From Syntrophales bacterium (GTDB taxonomy: Bacteria > Desulfobacterota > Syntrophia > Syntrophales > UBA4778): a stretch of DNA of 62,446 bases. The DNA is taken from positions 14,380 to 76,825 of the forward strand of contig JAQTPK010000010.1 of the NCBI GenBank assembly GCA_028712885.1, given 5' to 3'. This document shows, one piece after another, positions 28,609 to 36,902 of the stretch. The notes under the pieces are model-generated. The model had not been told where the DNA came from. It ran no database searches and saw nothing but the letters and a program-made list of their open reading frames with translations. Position 1 is the stretch's first letter. Each line of letters opens with the position of its first letter. The position numbers and the translations under genes were made by a program.

Positions 28609-28806
28609 ATGTGCTGTACAGGAACAAACCTGCATGCCGGCTTCGACGGGAATCGAAAGGGCATGGAAGCCGTTAAGGGGCGATATACCGGAAACTGGAT
28701 GGAAGATTATTACGGAATCTGGTGGGAGATATGCACCCCCGACAGGAAATTTGTCTGGCGTCCCGATAGATACCGTCGTCTGAATACCGCTGCCGATCAG
28801 AAATAG
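28609..28806 (+). CDS. Possible small Trp/Tyr-rich protein
   Basis: A 65-codon frame in the 370-base gap between the ComEA-like and EF-hand genes ends in WMEDYYGIWWEICTPDRKFVWRPDRYRR, which reads more like protein than noise. It has only a weak GAGCGGA before the ATG, no known domain, and its end overlaps the 3' end of the EF-hand gene. The rest of the gap shows nothing. Confidence 0.25.
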   Translation: MCCTGTNLHAGFDGNRKGMEAVKGRYTGNWMEDYYGIWWEICTPDRKFVWRPDRYRRLNTAADQK

Positions 28807-29222
28807 AAGCCGCCGAAAAGCTTGGACACGGATGCCGGGTCCCGGTAATGACTCCGGAAATCAACTTCCGGGCGGTCGAGGATGCCGTCCCCGTTGCGGT
28901 CGTATTCCCGGAACCTCGCTCCGGATCCGCCGAGGAATTCCTTTCTGCTGATTCTGCCGTCGCGGTTTTTGTCGATTCCGGAAAATTCCCGCATGCAGCT
29001 CTCGTTTTCAAAAGACCTGCATGCCGCCTTCATCTCTTCCCTGTCCAGAAACCCGTCGCCGTTACGGTCGTATTCTCTGAATTTCTCCCTTGCCGCGGCG
29101 GAAAATTCGCGCTTATCCACTTTCCCGTCGCCGTTCGCATCCGCCCCGTCGAAAGGATCCGCGGCGACGGGAGCGGCCGCCGCTAAAATGAATACGAAAG
29201 GGATAATCCAACGGAATTTCAT
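28797..29222 (-). CDS. Exported EF-hand protein with four calcium loops
   Basis: After a signal peptide (about 1-21, ending VAA) come four EF-hand loops: DANGDGKVDKREF, DRNGDGFLDREEM, DKNRDGRISRKEF and DRNGDGILDRPEV. Each keeps the acidic positions 1, 3, 5 and 12 or close variants. Two cysteines lie between hands 2 and 3 and may form a disulfide. A periplasmic calcium-binding or calmodulin-like protein; partner unknown. Confidence 0.9.
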   Translation of the reverse strand: MKFRWIIPFVFILAAAAPVAADPFDGADANGDGKVDKREFSAAAREKFREYDRNGDGFLDREEMKAACRSFENESCMREFSGIDKNRDGRISRKEFLGGSGARFREYDRNGDGILDRPEVDFRSHYRDPASVSKLFGGFYF

Positions 29223-29298
29223 CGATCTCGTCTCCTTCCAGGTTAGTTGAACGCCTTGTTAGATACAGGAAAGATCCCGGAATCGCAACAGTTAATAA

Positions 29299-29805
29299 TC
29301 CTGCCGGGATGATGCCGGGTTCGATGAAATTCCGGGGAAGCTTGAAGGGGAACGGTACAAGAAATCCCCGGAACTGGTCCGCGAATTCATGCGGCTCGGG
29401 CCGGAACTGAAGGCTCCCGCAAAGTATCTGGTATTCAAGAGATGGGACAAGGTTGGAGAGGAGATCCCCGAAGCCGTCGTTTTTTTCGCCCGGGCCGACG
29501 TCCTTTCCGGACTTTTTACTCTCGCCAATTTCGACCGGCCGGATATGGACGGCGCCTACTCCCCCTTCGGAGCGGGATGCAGCACGGCGATCCTTTATCC
29601 CCGGCTGGAACGGAACGCCGCCCTTCCCCGCGCGGTCCTCGGAATGTTCGACGTGTCCGCCCGGCCGTTCGTGGGAGAAGACAGGTTGTCCTTTTCGGTC
29701 CCCTTCAACAGGTTCCTGACCATGATCGGCAACATGGAAGAGAGTTTTCTCGTAACGGATTCCTGGAAAGCCGTGCTCAGGAGAATACAGAAAAACAGAA
29801 CTTGA
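29299..29805 (+). pseudogene. DUF169 gene remnant lacking the N-terminal part
   Basis: The frame opens right after a TAA at 29296 and encodes FDEIPGKLEGERYKKSPELV, then the C-terminal half of DUF169: KYLVFKRWDKVGEEIPEAVVFFARADVLSGLFTLANFD, FGAGCSTAILYP and GMFDVSARPFVGED. Intact DUF169 proteins are about 230-260 residues with a cysteine-bearing N-terminal half, which is missing. No ribosome binding site or start lies at the proper place. The first ATG (29389) gives 138 residues without signals. Probably a decayed gene. Confidence 0.7.
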
Positions 29806-30028
29806 GAATATGAAATGCAAAGCCGGATGCTTGATACGTCCTTCCGGTTCTTCTTTGCCTTCCCGGAAGCATGAAATAAGGAATCCGCCGATTGCCCCCT
29901 CTCGGCCAATGGGTAATTGGTAATAGGTAATGGCGACAGGTTACGGTGGCAAGCCTTTTTTCCCTATGACCCAGAACCTATAACCCAGAAACCCTTTTGC
30001 CTGGAGAAAAGTATAGGGAGGTGTGGAC

Positions 30029-30409
30029 ATGGATTATGAAGACTTCCTCAGCGAAATTATGAACCTGGATTTTATCAACGATCCTGACGAGGCGGATTCG
30101 GCCATCAAGGCCGTCCTTGGGATTCTCGCGAGCCGCATGGAGGAACCCCAGGCCGCCAGGATGGCGGGAGAGCTGCCGGAACCGCTTACGCTGGACAAAT
30201 TACGGGGACACCAGAAACGCGCTACTACCATCAGCGTGGAAGAATACATCGCTGAAATCGCCGATCTGTTCGCTCTGGATTACGACCAGGCCTATACCCT
30301 CGTCAACACCGTCCTTTCCGTCACAAAAGAGTCCCTGGAAGGCGAAACCCTTGAAGACATCGAAATCAACCTTCCGCCGGATTGGGCGCGAACCATTGAA
30401 AACGCCTGA
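30029..30409 (+). CDS. DUF2267-like protein
   Basis: The 126-residue acidic helical protein (DYEDFLSEIMNLDFINDPDEADSAIKAVLGILASRM... GHQKRATTISVEEYIAEIADLF) resembles DUF2267, two repeated helical units of unknown role. A GGGAGG lies seven bases before the ATG at 30029; a GTG two codons upstream is less likely. It stands before a convergent unknown gene. Confidence 0.68.
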   Translation: MDYEDFLSEIMNLDFINDPDEADSAIKAVLGILASRMEEPQAARMAGELPEPLTLDKLRGHQKRATTISVEEYIAEIADLFALDYDQAYTLVNTVLSVTKESLEGETLEDIEINLPPDWARTIENA

Positions 30410-30414
30410 ACCGC

Positions 30415-30792
30415 TTATTTTTCCTCAATCCGGGTCCGGAATCTCTGCGGATCAAGAAAGTGCCGCACCAGTTCGCCTCTCGTATCATCGATGCGGTCGG
30501 GATTGAACGCGACATTCAGAATACGGGACAGTTTTTTCAGCTCCGCTGTCTTGAGGCCTTTTACTATCTCCATGATCTTGTCGGGAGAAAAACTCAGGTA
30601 TTCGAGCTCCCTCACAAAAAGCCGGTCCACTCTCCTTGCGGAGGGGGACGGCGTCGCCACGGAGACGATGACCCGTCCTCCGTTCTTCTCCAGCATCTCG
30701 ACGTCCCTCGGATCGAAACATTCGGACAGGACATCCCTGAACTGTTGCGGAAGCGGTTTCCCGGCTGCAAATATAAACTCTCTCCTTTTCAT
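30415..30792 (-). CDS. Unknown conserved-looking protein
   Basis: About 125 residues, not recognised. It is mixed alpha/beta, with FIFAAGKPLPQQFRDVLSECFDPRDVEMLEKNGGRVIVSVATPSP and a helical second half (FSPDKIMEIVKGLKTAELKKLSRILNVAFNPDR). GAGGGACGA precedes the ATG at 30792. It is convergent with the DUF2267-like gene, five bases apart, and divergent from the next small gene. Confidence 0.6.
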   Translation of the reverse strand: MKRREFIFAAGKPLPQQFRDVLSECFDPRDVEMLEKNGGRVIVSVATPSPSARRVDRLFVRELEYLSFSPDKIMEIVKGLKTAELKKLSRILNVAFNPDRIDDTRGELVRHFLDPQRFRTRIEEK

Positions 30793-30856
30793 TCGTCCCT
30801 CTTCGAACCTTAATCTTGCCACAGCGTTCCTTCACTGATATAAAGAACCGGAAGCC

Positions 30857-31108
30857 ATGGACTGCCTGGAATCGATTCTCCACTTTAAATATTCCGTTCT
30901 TTATCTCCAGGGAAAGCTGTTCGGATCCGATCGGGAATCGGTCGACAAGGCTCAGTCGGAATTTGTGTCGCTGGTGGACAAGTTTTTTGAAATCCATCCG
31001 GATTTGATATCGGAGCGGCAGTATCGGACCTCGAGAGACAATTCCGATTACTTCCTTGTCGTACTCGAAACTGCGATCGAATCAGTGAAAAACAAAGGTA
31101 AAAGGTAA
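30857..31108 (+). CDS. Unknown small protein upstream of PilZ
   Basis: The 83-residue product is mostly helical (LHFKYSVLYLQGKLFGSDRESVDKAQSEFVSLVDKFFEIHPDLI) with no known domain or signal peptide. It lies ten bases before the PilZ gene on the same strand, suggesting cotranscription and perhaps a link to c-di-GMP control. Confidence 0.6.
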   Translation: MDCLESILHFKYSVLYLQGKLFGSDRESVDKAQSEFVSLVDKFFEIHPDLISERQYRTSRDNSDYFLVVLETAIESVKNKGKR

Positions 31109-31118
31109 AGGAATACCC

Positions 31119-31472
31119 ATGACGCAGGAAAGAAGAAGGCGCACCAGAGCCCCTGTCCGGATGACCGTAACAGTCACATCGGAGGGAAAGCGAGCGAGAG
31201 TCGAATCGGATAACGTCAGCCTTACCGGACTGCTCTGCAAGACACGGGACCACTTTCGGAAAGGGATACCCTGCACGGTCAGCATTCGGCTGAATGAAAA
31301 CACCCGTATCCGGATCGCGGGGAAAATACAGAGGACGACCCCGCTGGAAACGGCCATAGCTTTCCTGGCGATGGACGAGAAAAGTTTTTTCCATTTGAAA
31401 AAACTGGTGCAATATAATACAGGCGACGCCGACCTCGTCAACCTGGAGCTCACCACGCCTGTCTTTAAATAA
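31119..31472 (+). CDS. PilZ domain protein (c-di-GMP receptor)
   Basis: The 117-residue single-domain protein has the N-terminal arginine motif RRRRTRAPVR and the second motif DNVSLTGLLC, a variant of (D/N)xSxxG, followed by a beta-barrel. Both are the c-di-GMP contacts of PilZ. It could modulate motility or polysaccharide synthesis; no target gene is adjacent. Confidence 0.84.
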   Translation: MTQERRRRTRAPVRMTVTVTSEGKRARVESDNVSLTGLLCKTRDHFRKGIPCTVSIRLNENTRIRIAGKIQRTTPLETAIAFLAMDEKSFFHLKKLVQYNTGDADLVNLELTTPVFK

Positions 31473-31554
31473 GTCCCGAGTCCAGGGTCCAGCGTTCAAA
31501 GTTGTTCTGGAGAACTGCCTTAATTACTTTTTTATGAGCAACCTCCCTGCATAC

Positions 31555-31581
31555 TGACTCCGGACTCGGGGACTCGGAACT
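31555..31581. repeat. Heptanucleotide tract (GGACTCG)n
   Basis: GACTCCGGACTCGGGGACTC consists of drifting copies of a seven-base unit between the PilZ and glycosyltransferase genes. Confidence 0.5.
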
Positions 31582-31586
31582 GCTTT

Positions 31587-32792
31587 TTATCCCTTCAGCA
31601 GTTTCTTTACCACCATCAGATAATCTTTCAGATGTCTTGTTATCAGAAAATTGTGCCGGACCTGCTCCCGCGCATTTCGTCCCATCTTTTCGAGCAGTTC
31701 CCGGTTAAGTATCAACTGCTTTATCCTGTGCGCGGAGCCCTCGATCGAGTGCACGAAAAAGCCCGTCGATTCGTTGATTATCTGCCGGCGGATGCCCCCG
31801 GCATAACTGCCGATGACGGGTTTCCCCTTCCACATCGCCTCCGACACGACAAGTCCGAATCCCTCCCGGACTGACTTCTGCACGACCACCGTCGCCGCCC
31901 GCTGAAAGGCATTTATTTCCAGATGACTGTTTGCGGGCAGATTTAAAAGGCGGATATCCGGGTCTTTGCCGATCTCTGCGTAAATTTCCTCCAGCACCTG
32001 GACCGCCTCGGGATCGTCGTCCGCAAACGAACCGGCAAGGAGAAGCTGGCAGTCCAGGGTTTTCCTGACGATCCGGTAGGCGCGTATCAGGCCGATAGGG
32101 TCCTTCAGCCGGTCGAAGCGGGAAATCTGGGCGACAATGGGACGGTCAGGATCGACGCCGAACCGGGAGAGCACCGACTGAACGAAGTCCTCTTCCAGAT
32201 CCCGGTTTTTATCGTGAAGGGGATCGATGGAGGGCGGAATAATGAAGGCCGGAATTTCAAGGTCTGCGGATATGAACTCGGGAACGTGGAAAATGGAGCC
32301 GTCGTATCCGTTGGAAAATGTCTGCACGAATCTCCACACCGATTCCGTCGGAGTCGAGACATCGATGTGGCATCTCCATATCCATTTCTGGCCGTTTCCC
32401 CTTTTAATGATCAGACCTACCGGCTGGGGATCATGGATGAATACAACGTCGTAGGGGGAAGTATCGATAGCGCCCAGATTGCGGCAGGTATAATCGTGAA
32501 ACGTAAGTATCTCGCGCGAATCCAGCCCCTCCGCCGACGGGAGGTGCAGGAGATTATGAATTTTCTTCGTAATGCGGAAAAAATTCTCGTCGCCCTTGAA
32601 TATCTGCCAGTCGGTATCTATGCCCACGTCATTCATGAGCGGGACAAGGCGGTGCAGGATTTCTGCGACGCCTCCGCCCACCATCGTCGAATTTACATGC
32701 AGGACTTTCGCGCCCCGGATGGAGTCCGCCAGACGCTTTATCTCTTCCACATCTCCCCGGCCCACGAAAGGCGTATAGTTCTCGATCAGCAT
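31587..32792 (-). CDS. treT: GT4 glycosyltransferase, trehalose synthase TreT type
   Basis: The 401-residue protein has KVLHVNSTMVGGGVAEILHRLVPLM, IFHVPEF, VAQISRFDRLKDPIGLI and EGFGLVVSEAMWKGKPVIGSYAGGI, the order of GT-B trehalose glycosyltransferring synthase, which joins NDP-glucose and glucose. The ATG at 32792 follows AGGGTAAG and lies right after the stop of the DUF5752 gene; a longer frame upstream lies within that gene. Trehalose or a related glycoside as osmolyte is the probable product. Confidence 0.85.
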   Translation of the reverse strand: MLIENYTPFVGRGDVEEIKRLADSIRGAKVLHVNSTMVGGGVAEILHRLVPLMNDVGIDTDWQIFKGDENFFRITKKIHNLLHLPSAEGLDSREILTFHDYTCRNLGAIDTSPYDVVFIHDPQPVGLIIKRGNGQKWIWRCHIDVSTPTESVWRFVQTFSNGYDGSIFHVPEFISADLEIPAFIIPPSIDPLHDKNRDLEEDFVQSVLSRFGVDPDRPIVAQISRFDRLKDPIGLIRAYRIVRKTLDCQLLLAGSFADDDPEAVQVLEEIYAEIGKDPDIRLLNLPANSHLEINAFQRAATVVVQKSVREGFGLVVSEAMWKGKPVIGSYAGGIRRQIINESTGFFVHSIEGSAHRIKQLILNRELLEKMGRNAREQVRHNFLITRHLKDYLMVVKKLLKG

Positions 32793-32794
32793 AC

Positions 32795-33424
32795 TTACCC
32801 TTTTTGTTCTGATCCGTTCTTGAGGATATTCAGGATAAATCTCTTGATTTCGTAAAAATCGAACATCCACGGATTCAACGCTTCGATCTGCGACGCGATC
32901 CCGTCCTGTCCGGCGGTACGCAGCCATTCCGAATAATCGTTGGTGGGCGCTCCCAGCCTCAGGCGGGCGGAGACGAGGTGATAAAAGAGGGAATATATTC
33001 CCGAACTCTCGAAGCACTTAATGAACGATTTAAGCCCGCGGGCTTCCATGCCGAGTTCGACGACATCGCGGACCGCCCGCCGGAAATAGAAAGGGGTTTT
33101 AAACCGCCTCCGTTCCTCTCCGGCATTGTCCAGAATTTCCAGAATCTCGCGCCGCACGTCATTGAGCGATGTGTAGGCAAGGGGGTCGATGATCGAAAAA
33201 CGCTCCGCCAGGATGTACCTGCCGCTTTCGCTGAACCAGTACGCAAAACTGTTGCTGTAGGTAGGGATCAGGAAGTGGTACTCGAACATATTGCGGAAGA
33301 GATGATAATAGAGGGTATCGTCATCCGCATCGGCGATGGCTCTCCGGAAATCGGACAGCGTATCGACCCTGATGCCGGTATACTGTGTTACCCACAGCTC
33401 CGACCGGAAGATGAATCTTTTCAT
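32795..33424 (-). CDS. DUF5752 family protein, partner of TreT
   Basis: The 209-residue helical protein (KRFIFRSELWVTQYTGIRVDTLSDFRRAIADADDDTLYYHLFRNMFEYHF) resembles DUF5752, often found next to TreT-like glycosyltransferases. It ends two bases before treT. The ATG at 33424 has no clear Shine-Dalgarno; a TTG at 33466 is an alternative start. Function unknown. Confidence 0.7.
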   Translation of the reverse strand: MKRFIFRSELWVTQYTGIRVDTLSDFRRAIADADDDTLYYHLFRNMFEYHFLIPTYSNSFAYWFSESGRYILAERFSIIDPLAYTSLNDVRREILEILDNAGEERRRFKTPFYFRRAVRDVVELGMEARGLKSFIKCFESSGIYSLFYHLVSARLRLGAPTNDYSEWLRTAGQDGIASQIEALNPWMFDFYEIKRFILNILKNGSEQKG

Positions 33425-33522
33425 TTTTTCGTTCTTATTTGCCAGGATTTCTTGTTCCAGGATCAAACCGGGGAATAATTAATTTTGCGCCAGGACTATC
33501 CTGTTGTCAAGAGTCACAGTAA

Positions 33523-33552
33523 CAGTTCTCAGTTCCCAGTTCCCAGTTCCAG
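33523..33552. repeat. Heptanucleotide tract (CAGTTCC)n
   Basis: CAGTTCTCAGTTCCCAGTTC and following bases are four drifting copies of a seven-base unit in the gap between DUF5752 and the cyclase gene. Confidence 0.6.
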
Positions 33553-33651
33553 CGCAAGTTCAAAGTTTCCGGTTCCAGTTCATAGTCCGGTTTACAATCT
33601 CTATTTCTGTTAAACCGGCCTTTTCGGCAACTGTGAACAGTGAACTGTAAA

Positions 33652-34431
33652 CTAATCTTCGATAATTGCAACCGGCCTGACCCACCCCGCGCTGGCGTTT
33701 TTGACCCGGATCGGGAAACAGCAGACCTTGAATCCGAAAGGCCTGCCCACGGCCGACAGGTTCGCCATTTTTTCCATGTGGCAATAGCCGGTCTCGATCC
33801 CGGCAAAATGGGCCTCCCATATAACCCGCGGATCTCCGGTCTGCTGGAATTCCCTGGCAAGAAATGGAAGCGGCCGGTCCCAGCTCCAGGCATCTATCCC
33901 GGTGACCCGGACCCCGCGGCTCGTAAGAAAGAGAGTGCTTTCCCGGTCCATGCCGGCCCCCCGGGTCAGGTACTGCGGCGTACCCCAGGCGGAATCCGCT
34001 CCCGTCCAGACCAGGACTATGTCCAGAGGCTTTAATTCATAGCGGATCCTCTTCAACTCGGACTCGACGTCCCCGGCGGTAATCCTGTCCCCGTCGGCTC
34101 TGTGGCGGAAATCCAGAATGACTCCGTCGCTGAAGCACCACTCGAGCGGTATATCGTCCACGGCCATTGCCGGCTTCCCACGGTCCATTCTCGGATGATA
34201 GTGAAGAGGCGCGTCGAGGTGAGTCCCGCTGTGAGTCGTCAGATGCATGAATTCGAGGGCCCATCCCAGGCCGGCCGGGAGCTGCTCGGTGCGAAGCCCC
34301 GGAAAGAAATCCTTCATCTGCTCCGCGCCGCGGGTATGATCAACGTAATCGATCCGGGGAATCATCATGGGCGGATCGCTCGGAAGATCCGCCTCAATAC
34401 TTATGCTCAGATCAACAAACTTCAGGCCCAT
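33652..34431 (-). CDS. Cyclase / kynurenine formamidase-like metal hydrolase
   Basis: The 259-residue protein has the family motif HSGTHLDAPLHYHP, which holds the metal ligands, then VILDFRHRADGD and GIDAWSWDRP, with a late AHFAGIETGYCHMEKMANL. The family (PF04199) hydrolyses cyclic amides or N-formyl bonds. No tryptophan catabolism genes are adjacent. GGAGGT lies five bases before the ATG at 34431; upstream codons are read from the repeat element. Confidence 0.88.
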   Translation of the reverse strand: MGLKFVDLSISIEADLPSDPPMMIPRIDYVDHTRGAEQMKDFFPGLRTEQLPAGLGWALEFMHLTTHSGTHLDAPLHYHPRMDRGKPAMAVDDIPLEWCFSDGVILDFRHRADGDRITAGDVESELKRIRYELKPLDIVLVWTGADSAWGTPQYLTRGAGMDRESTLFLTSRGVRVTGIDAWSWDRPLPFLAREFQQTGDPRVIWEAHFAGIETGYCHMEKMANLSAVGRPFGFKVCCFPIRVKNASAGWVRPVAIIED

Positions 34432-34449
34432 AATAAACCTCCGGGTTTC

Positions 34450-34581
34450 AAATTCCAAATCCCAAGCACCAAACTCCAAACAATCTCAAATATCTAAATC
34501 CAATTCAAACACGCCGGTTTCTGAAATTTGAATTTCGGATTTCGTGCTTGTTTGGGATTTGGTGCTTGGGATTTGGAATTT
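34450..34581. repeat. Inverted-repeat element, GGTGCTTGG family, copy 1
   Basis: Perfect 24-base arms at 34450-34473 and 34558-34581 (each with CCAAGCACC or its complement) enclose AT-rich DNA that is itself partly self-complementary (CAAATCTC.., GAATTTCGG). It lies in the divergent gap between the cyclase and protease genes. Two more copies are at 55.5 and 59.3 kb. Confidence 0.85.
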
Positions 34582-34714
34582 CTTTGCATGGCCGTCTTAT
34601 AACGCTTTTGGGAAGTTCCATCCACACATTCCGGCATGCCATAAAAATATTGGAATTTTCCAAAAAAAAGGTGTTATTATACTCAGCTCAAAAGTTCCAG
34701 GCTCGGAGGTTTCG

Positions 34715-36019
34715 ATGTCGAGATTCATAAGGAAAAAATACGTTTCCGTTACCCTGATCTTTATCGCGGTCCTGCTGTTTATCATTATGGGACCGCACTG
34801 CGACAGCAGGGTCGGCGCGGTGGATAACGCTACATACAAGAACTTGAAGCTGTTCACGGAAGCGATGGACATCGTCGAACGGCATTATGTGGAAAAGGTC
34901 GATTCCGACACCCTTATCCAGGGCGCCATAAACGGGATGGTCAAATCGCTGGACCCGCACAGCTCTTATCTCAGTCCGGAGCTGTACAAAGAGCTCCAGT
35001 CCGATACGAAAGGGTCTTTTGGCGGGATAGGGATCGAAATCACCATTCAGAACGATTTCCCTACCGTAGTCTCCCCGATTGAAGACACTCCCGCTTACGC
35101 CGCCGGCCTCAAGGCAGGCGACCAGATAATCAGGATCGACAACAAGTCTACCAAGGGGATTTCCATTCTGGAGGCCGTAAAGAGATTGAGAGGCGCCGAG
35201 AATTCCCAGGTCAAACTGACGATAATGCGCAAGGATACGCCGCAGCCGCTGAATATCTCAATAACCCGCGCCATCATCAATGTCCGCAGTGTAAAATCAA
35301 GGGTTATCGAAGAGAACGTCGGATATATCCGCATTGCTTCGTTTCAGGAACGGACGACGGAGGACGTGAAAAAGGCGATCGCCGAGATCAGCAAGGCTAC
35401 GACTCCCTGCGGGCTGGTGCTCGATATGAGAAATAACCCGGGAGGCCTTCTGGATCAGGCGGTCAGAGTCTCCGACATTTTTCTGAAATCCGGGGTCATT
35501 GTTTCCATCTCGGGGCGGACAAAATCGCAGGAAAACCGCTTCACCGCCAGCAACAACCGTAATGAGCCTTCCTGCCCGATCGTGGTCCTTGTCAACGAGG
35601 GTTCGGCCAGCGCCGCAGAGATCGTTGCGGGCGCCCTCCAGGATAATGGACGGGCGATCGTGATGGGCACCCAGACTTTCGGCAAAGGGTCCGTTCAGAC
35701 GGTGATTCCGTTTGAAAACGGCTCCGCACTGAAGCTGACTACCGCAAAATATTACACCCCCAAAGGGAGATCAATTCAAGCCGAAGGCATTCTGCCCGAT
35801 ATTATAGTTGAATATGCGAAGCCGGCAGAAAAGGAGCCGGAGGCTCCGATCCGGGAGAAAGATCTGGTGGGGCATATCCGCGGCAAGGGGGAAAAGGCCC
35901 CGAAATCCCGGGAGCCGGCCAAAAGAGAGTTCGATAACATTGACCGTGACAACCAGTTGAAAGCGGCTGTAAACTTTCTGAAGGGCTGGGATATAATGCG
36001 CAAGAAGCAGGTCGGCTGA
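34715..36019 (+). CDS. ctpA: Carboxy-terminal processing protease, S41 family
   Basis: The 434-residue protein has an N-terminal membrane helix, a PDZ domain (about 95-170, GGIGIEITIQNDFPTVVSPIEDTPAYAAGLKAGDQI) and an S41 core with catalytic Ser in NEGSASAAEIVAGALQ and Lys in TFGKGSVQT. It cleaves periplasmic proteins at their C-terminus. CGGAGG lies before the ATG at 34715; upstream codons come from the repeat element. First gene of a four-gene envelope operon. Confidence 0.93.
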   Translation: MSRFIRKKYVSVTLIFIAVLLFIIMGPHCDSRVGAVDNATYKNLKLFTEAMDIVERHYVEKVDSDTLIQGAINGMVKSLDPHSSYLSPELYKELQSDTKGSFGGIGIEITIQNDFPTVVSPIEDTPAYAAGLKAGDQIIRIDNKSTKGISILEAVKRLRGAENSQVKLTIMRKDTPQPLNISITRAIINVRSVKSRVIEENVGYIRIASFQERTTEDVKKAIAEISKATTPCGLVLDMRNNPGGLLDQAVRVSDIFLKSGVIVSISGRTKSQENRFTASNNRNEPSCPIVVLVNEGSASAAEIVAGALQDNGRAIVMGTQTFGKGSVQTVIPFENGSALKLTTAKYYTPKGRSIQAEGILPDIIVEYAKPAEKEPEAPIREKDLVGHIRGKGEKAPKSREPAKREFDNIDRDNQLKAAVNFLKGWDIMRKKQVG

Positions 36020-36038
36020 GAAGCCCCGGTCTTTACTC

Positions 36039-36902
36039 TTGGGAAGGAGGAAGAAAAGATTCCGCAAGACTGCGGCAACCGGGCTTATCATTCTCCTGAT
36101 TACAGGATTGGCCGCACTTGGAGCCTATTTTGCACTGAAGGAGAAAAGAGGGCATCGCGGGCCGACGCAACCTGCAATATCGGCCGGGGACAAAGATTCA
36201 TGGCCCCCGGCGAGGAAGACCAGGCTCAGGAAGAAGCTTGCGATCATCCTCGATGATATCGGACATGATCCCGGAATTCTTGAAGAATTCCTCCGCATTC
36301 CGGAGCCGATCACGTTCGCCGTTCTTCCCCGTCTTGCCCATTCGAGGGAAGCCGCGGAAAAGATCCATAAGGCCGGGCGTGAGGTAATCCTTCATCTCCC
36401 GATGGAACCCCACGGCTACCCCGGTAAAGACCCGGGCCGCGGGGCCCTGATGACCCGGATGGACCCCGGCGAAATACGGGCGGAGCTTGGCAGCAACATC
36501 GCTTCCGTTCCGCACGCCGTAGGGGCGAACAACCACATGGGATCCAGATTCATGGAGGAAGACGACAAGGTAATGGTCGTCCTCCGGTCCCTGAAGGCTC
36601 GGGGATTCTATTTCATTGACAGCCTGACGACAGGCCGATCCAGAGCCGGGGATCTGGCGGCCCGGTCAGGCACGTCGTTCGCAGAGCGCGACCTGTTCAT
36701 AGACCGCGATCCGGAAGAATGGACGAAAGAGGAAATACGGACGCGGATCGTGGAGGGGGACTGGAGACATAAGGTCCTGATCGGACACGCGCGGCCCGAA
36801 ACCGTAAAGACAATCCGAAAAATAGCTTCGGTTCTGGACCGCAGGCGCATCGAAATCGTGCCGGCATCAAGGATTATCAAGGAAAAAGGCAGGAAAAAAT
36901 GA
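36039..36902 (+). CDS. Divergent polysaccharide deacetylase (YibQ family)
   Basis: After an N-terminal membrane anchor (about 12-32) the domain shows KLAIILDDIGHD, ITFAVLPRLAHSREAAEKIHKAGREVILHLPMEP, GANNHMGSRFME and GFYFIDSLTTGRS, the divergent polysaccharide deacetylase pattern with metal-site Asp and Asn/His. Start is unclear: no ATG is in frame. The TTG at 36039 has no upstream ribosome site, while GGAAGGAGG falls just inside the frame. Tight between ctpA and the TPR lipoprotein, so part of the operon. Confidence 0.82.
   Translation: MGRRKKRFRKTAATGLIILLITGLAALGAYFALKEKRGHRGPTQPAISAGDKDSWPPARKTRLRKKLAIILDDIGHDPGILEEFLRIPEPITFAVLPRLAHSREAAEKIHKAGREVILHLPMEPHGYPGKDPGRGALMTRMDPGEIRAELGSNIASVPHAVGANNHMGSRFMEEDDKVMVVLRSLKARGFYFIDSLTTGRSRAGDLAARSGTSFAERDLFIDRDPEEWTKEEIRTRIVEGDWRHKVLIGHARPETVKTIRKIASVLDRRRIEIVPASRIIKEKGRKK

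Noticed and set aside
28630-28680. tmRNA-like word GGCTTCGACGGGAATCGAA
   Set aside because: It recalls the tmRNA 5' region, but no TPsiC arm, CCA end or tag-coding region follows within a plausible distance.
34544-34714. Upstream extension of the C-terminal protease
   Set aside because: It reads the inverted-repeat arm (VWDLVLGIWNF); GGAGG is placed for the ATG at 34715.
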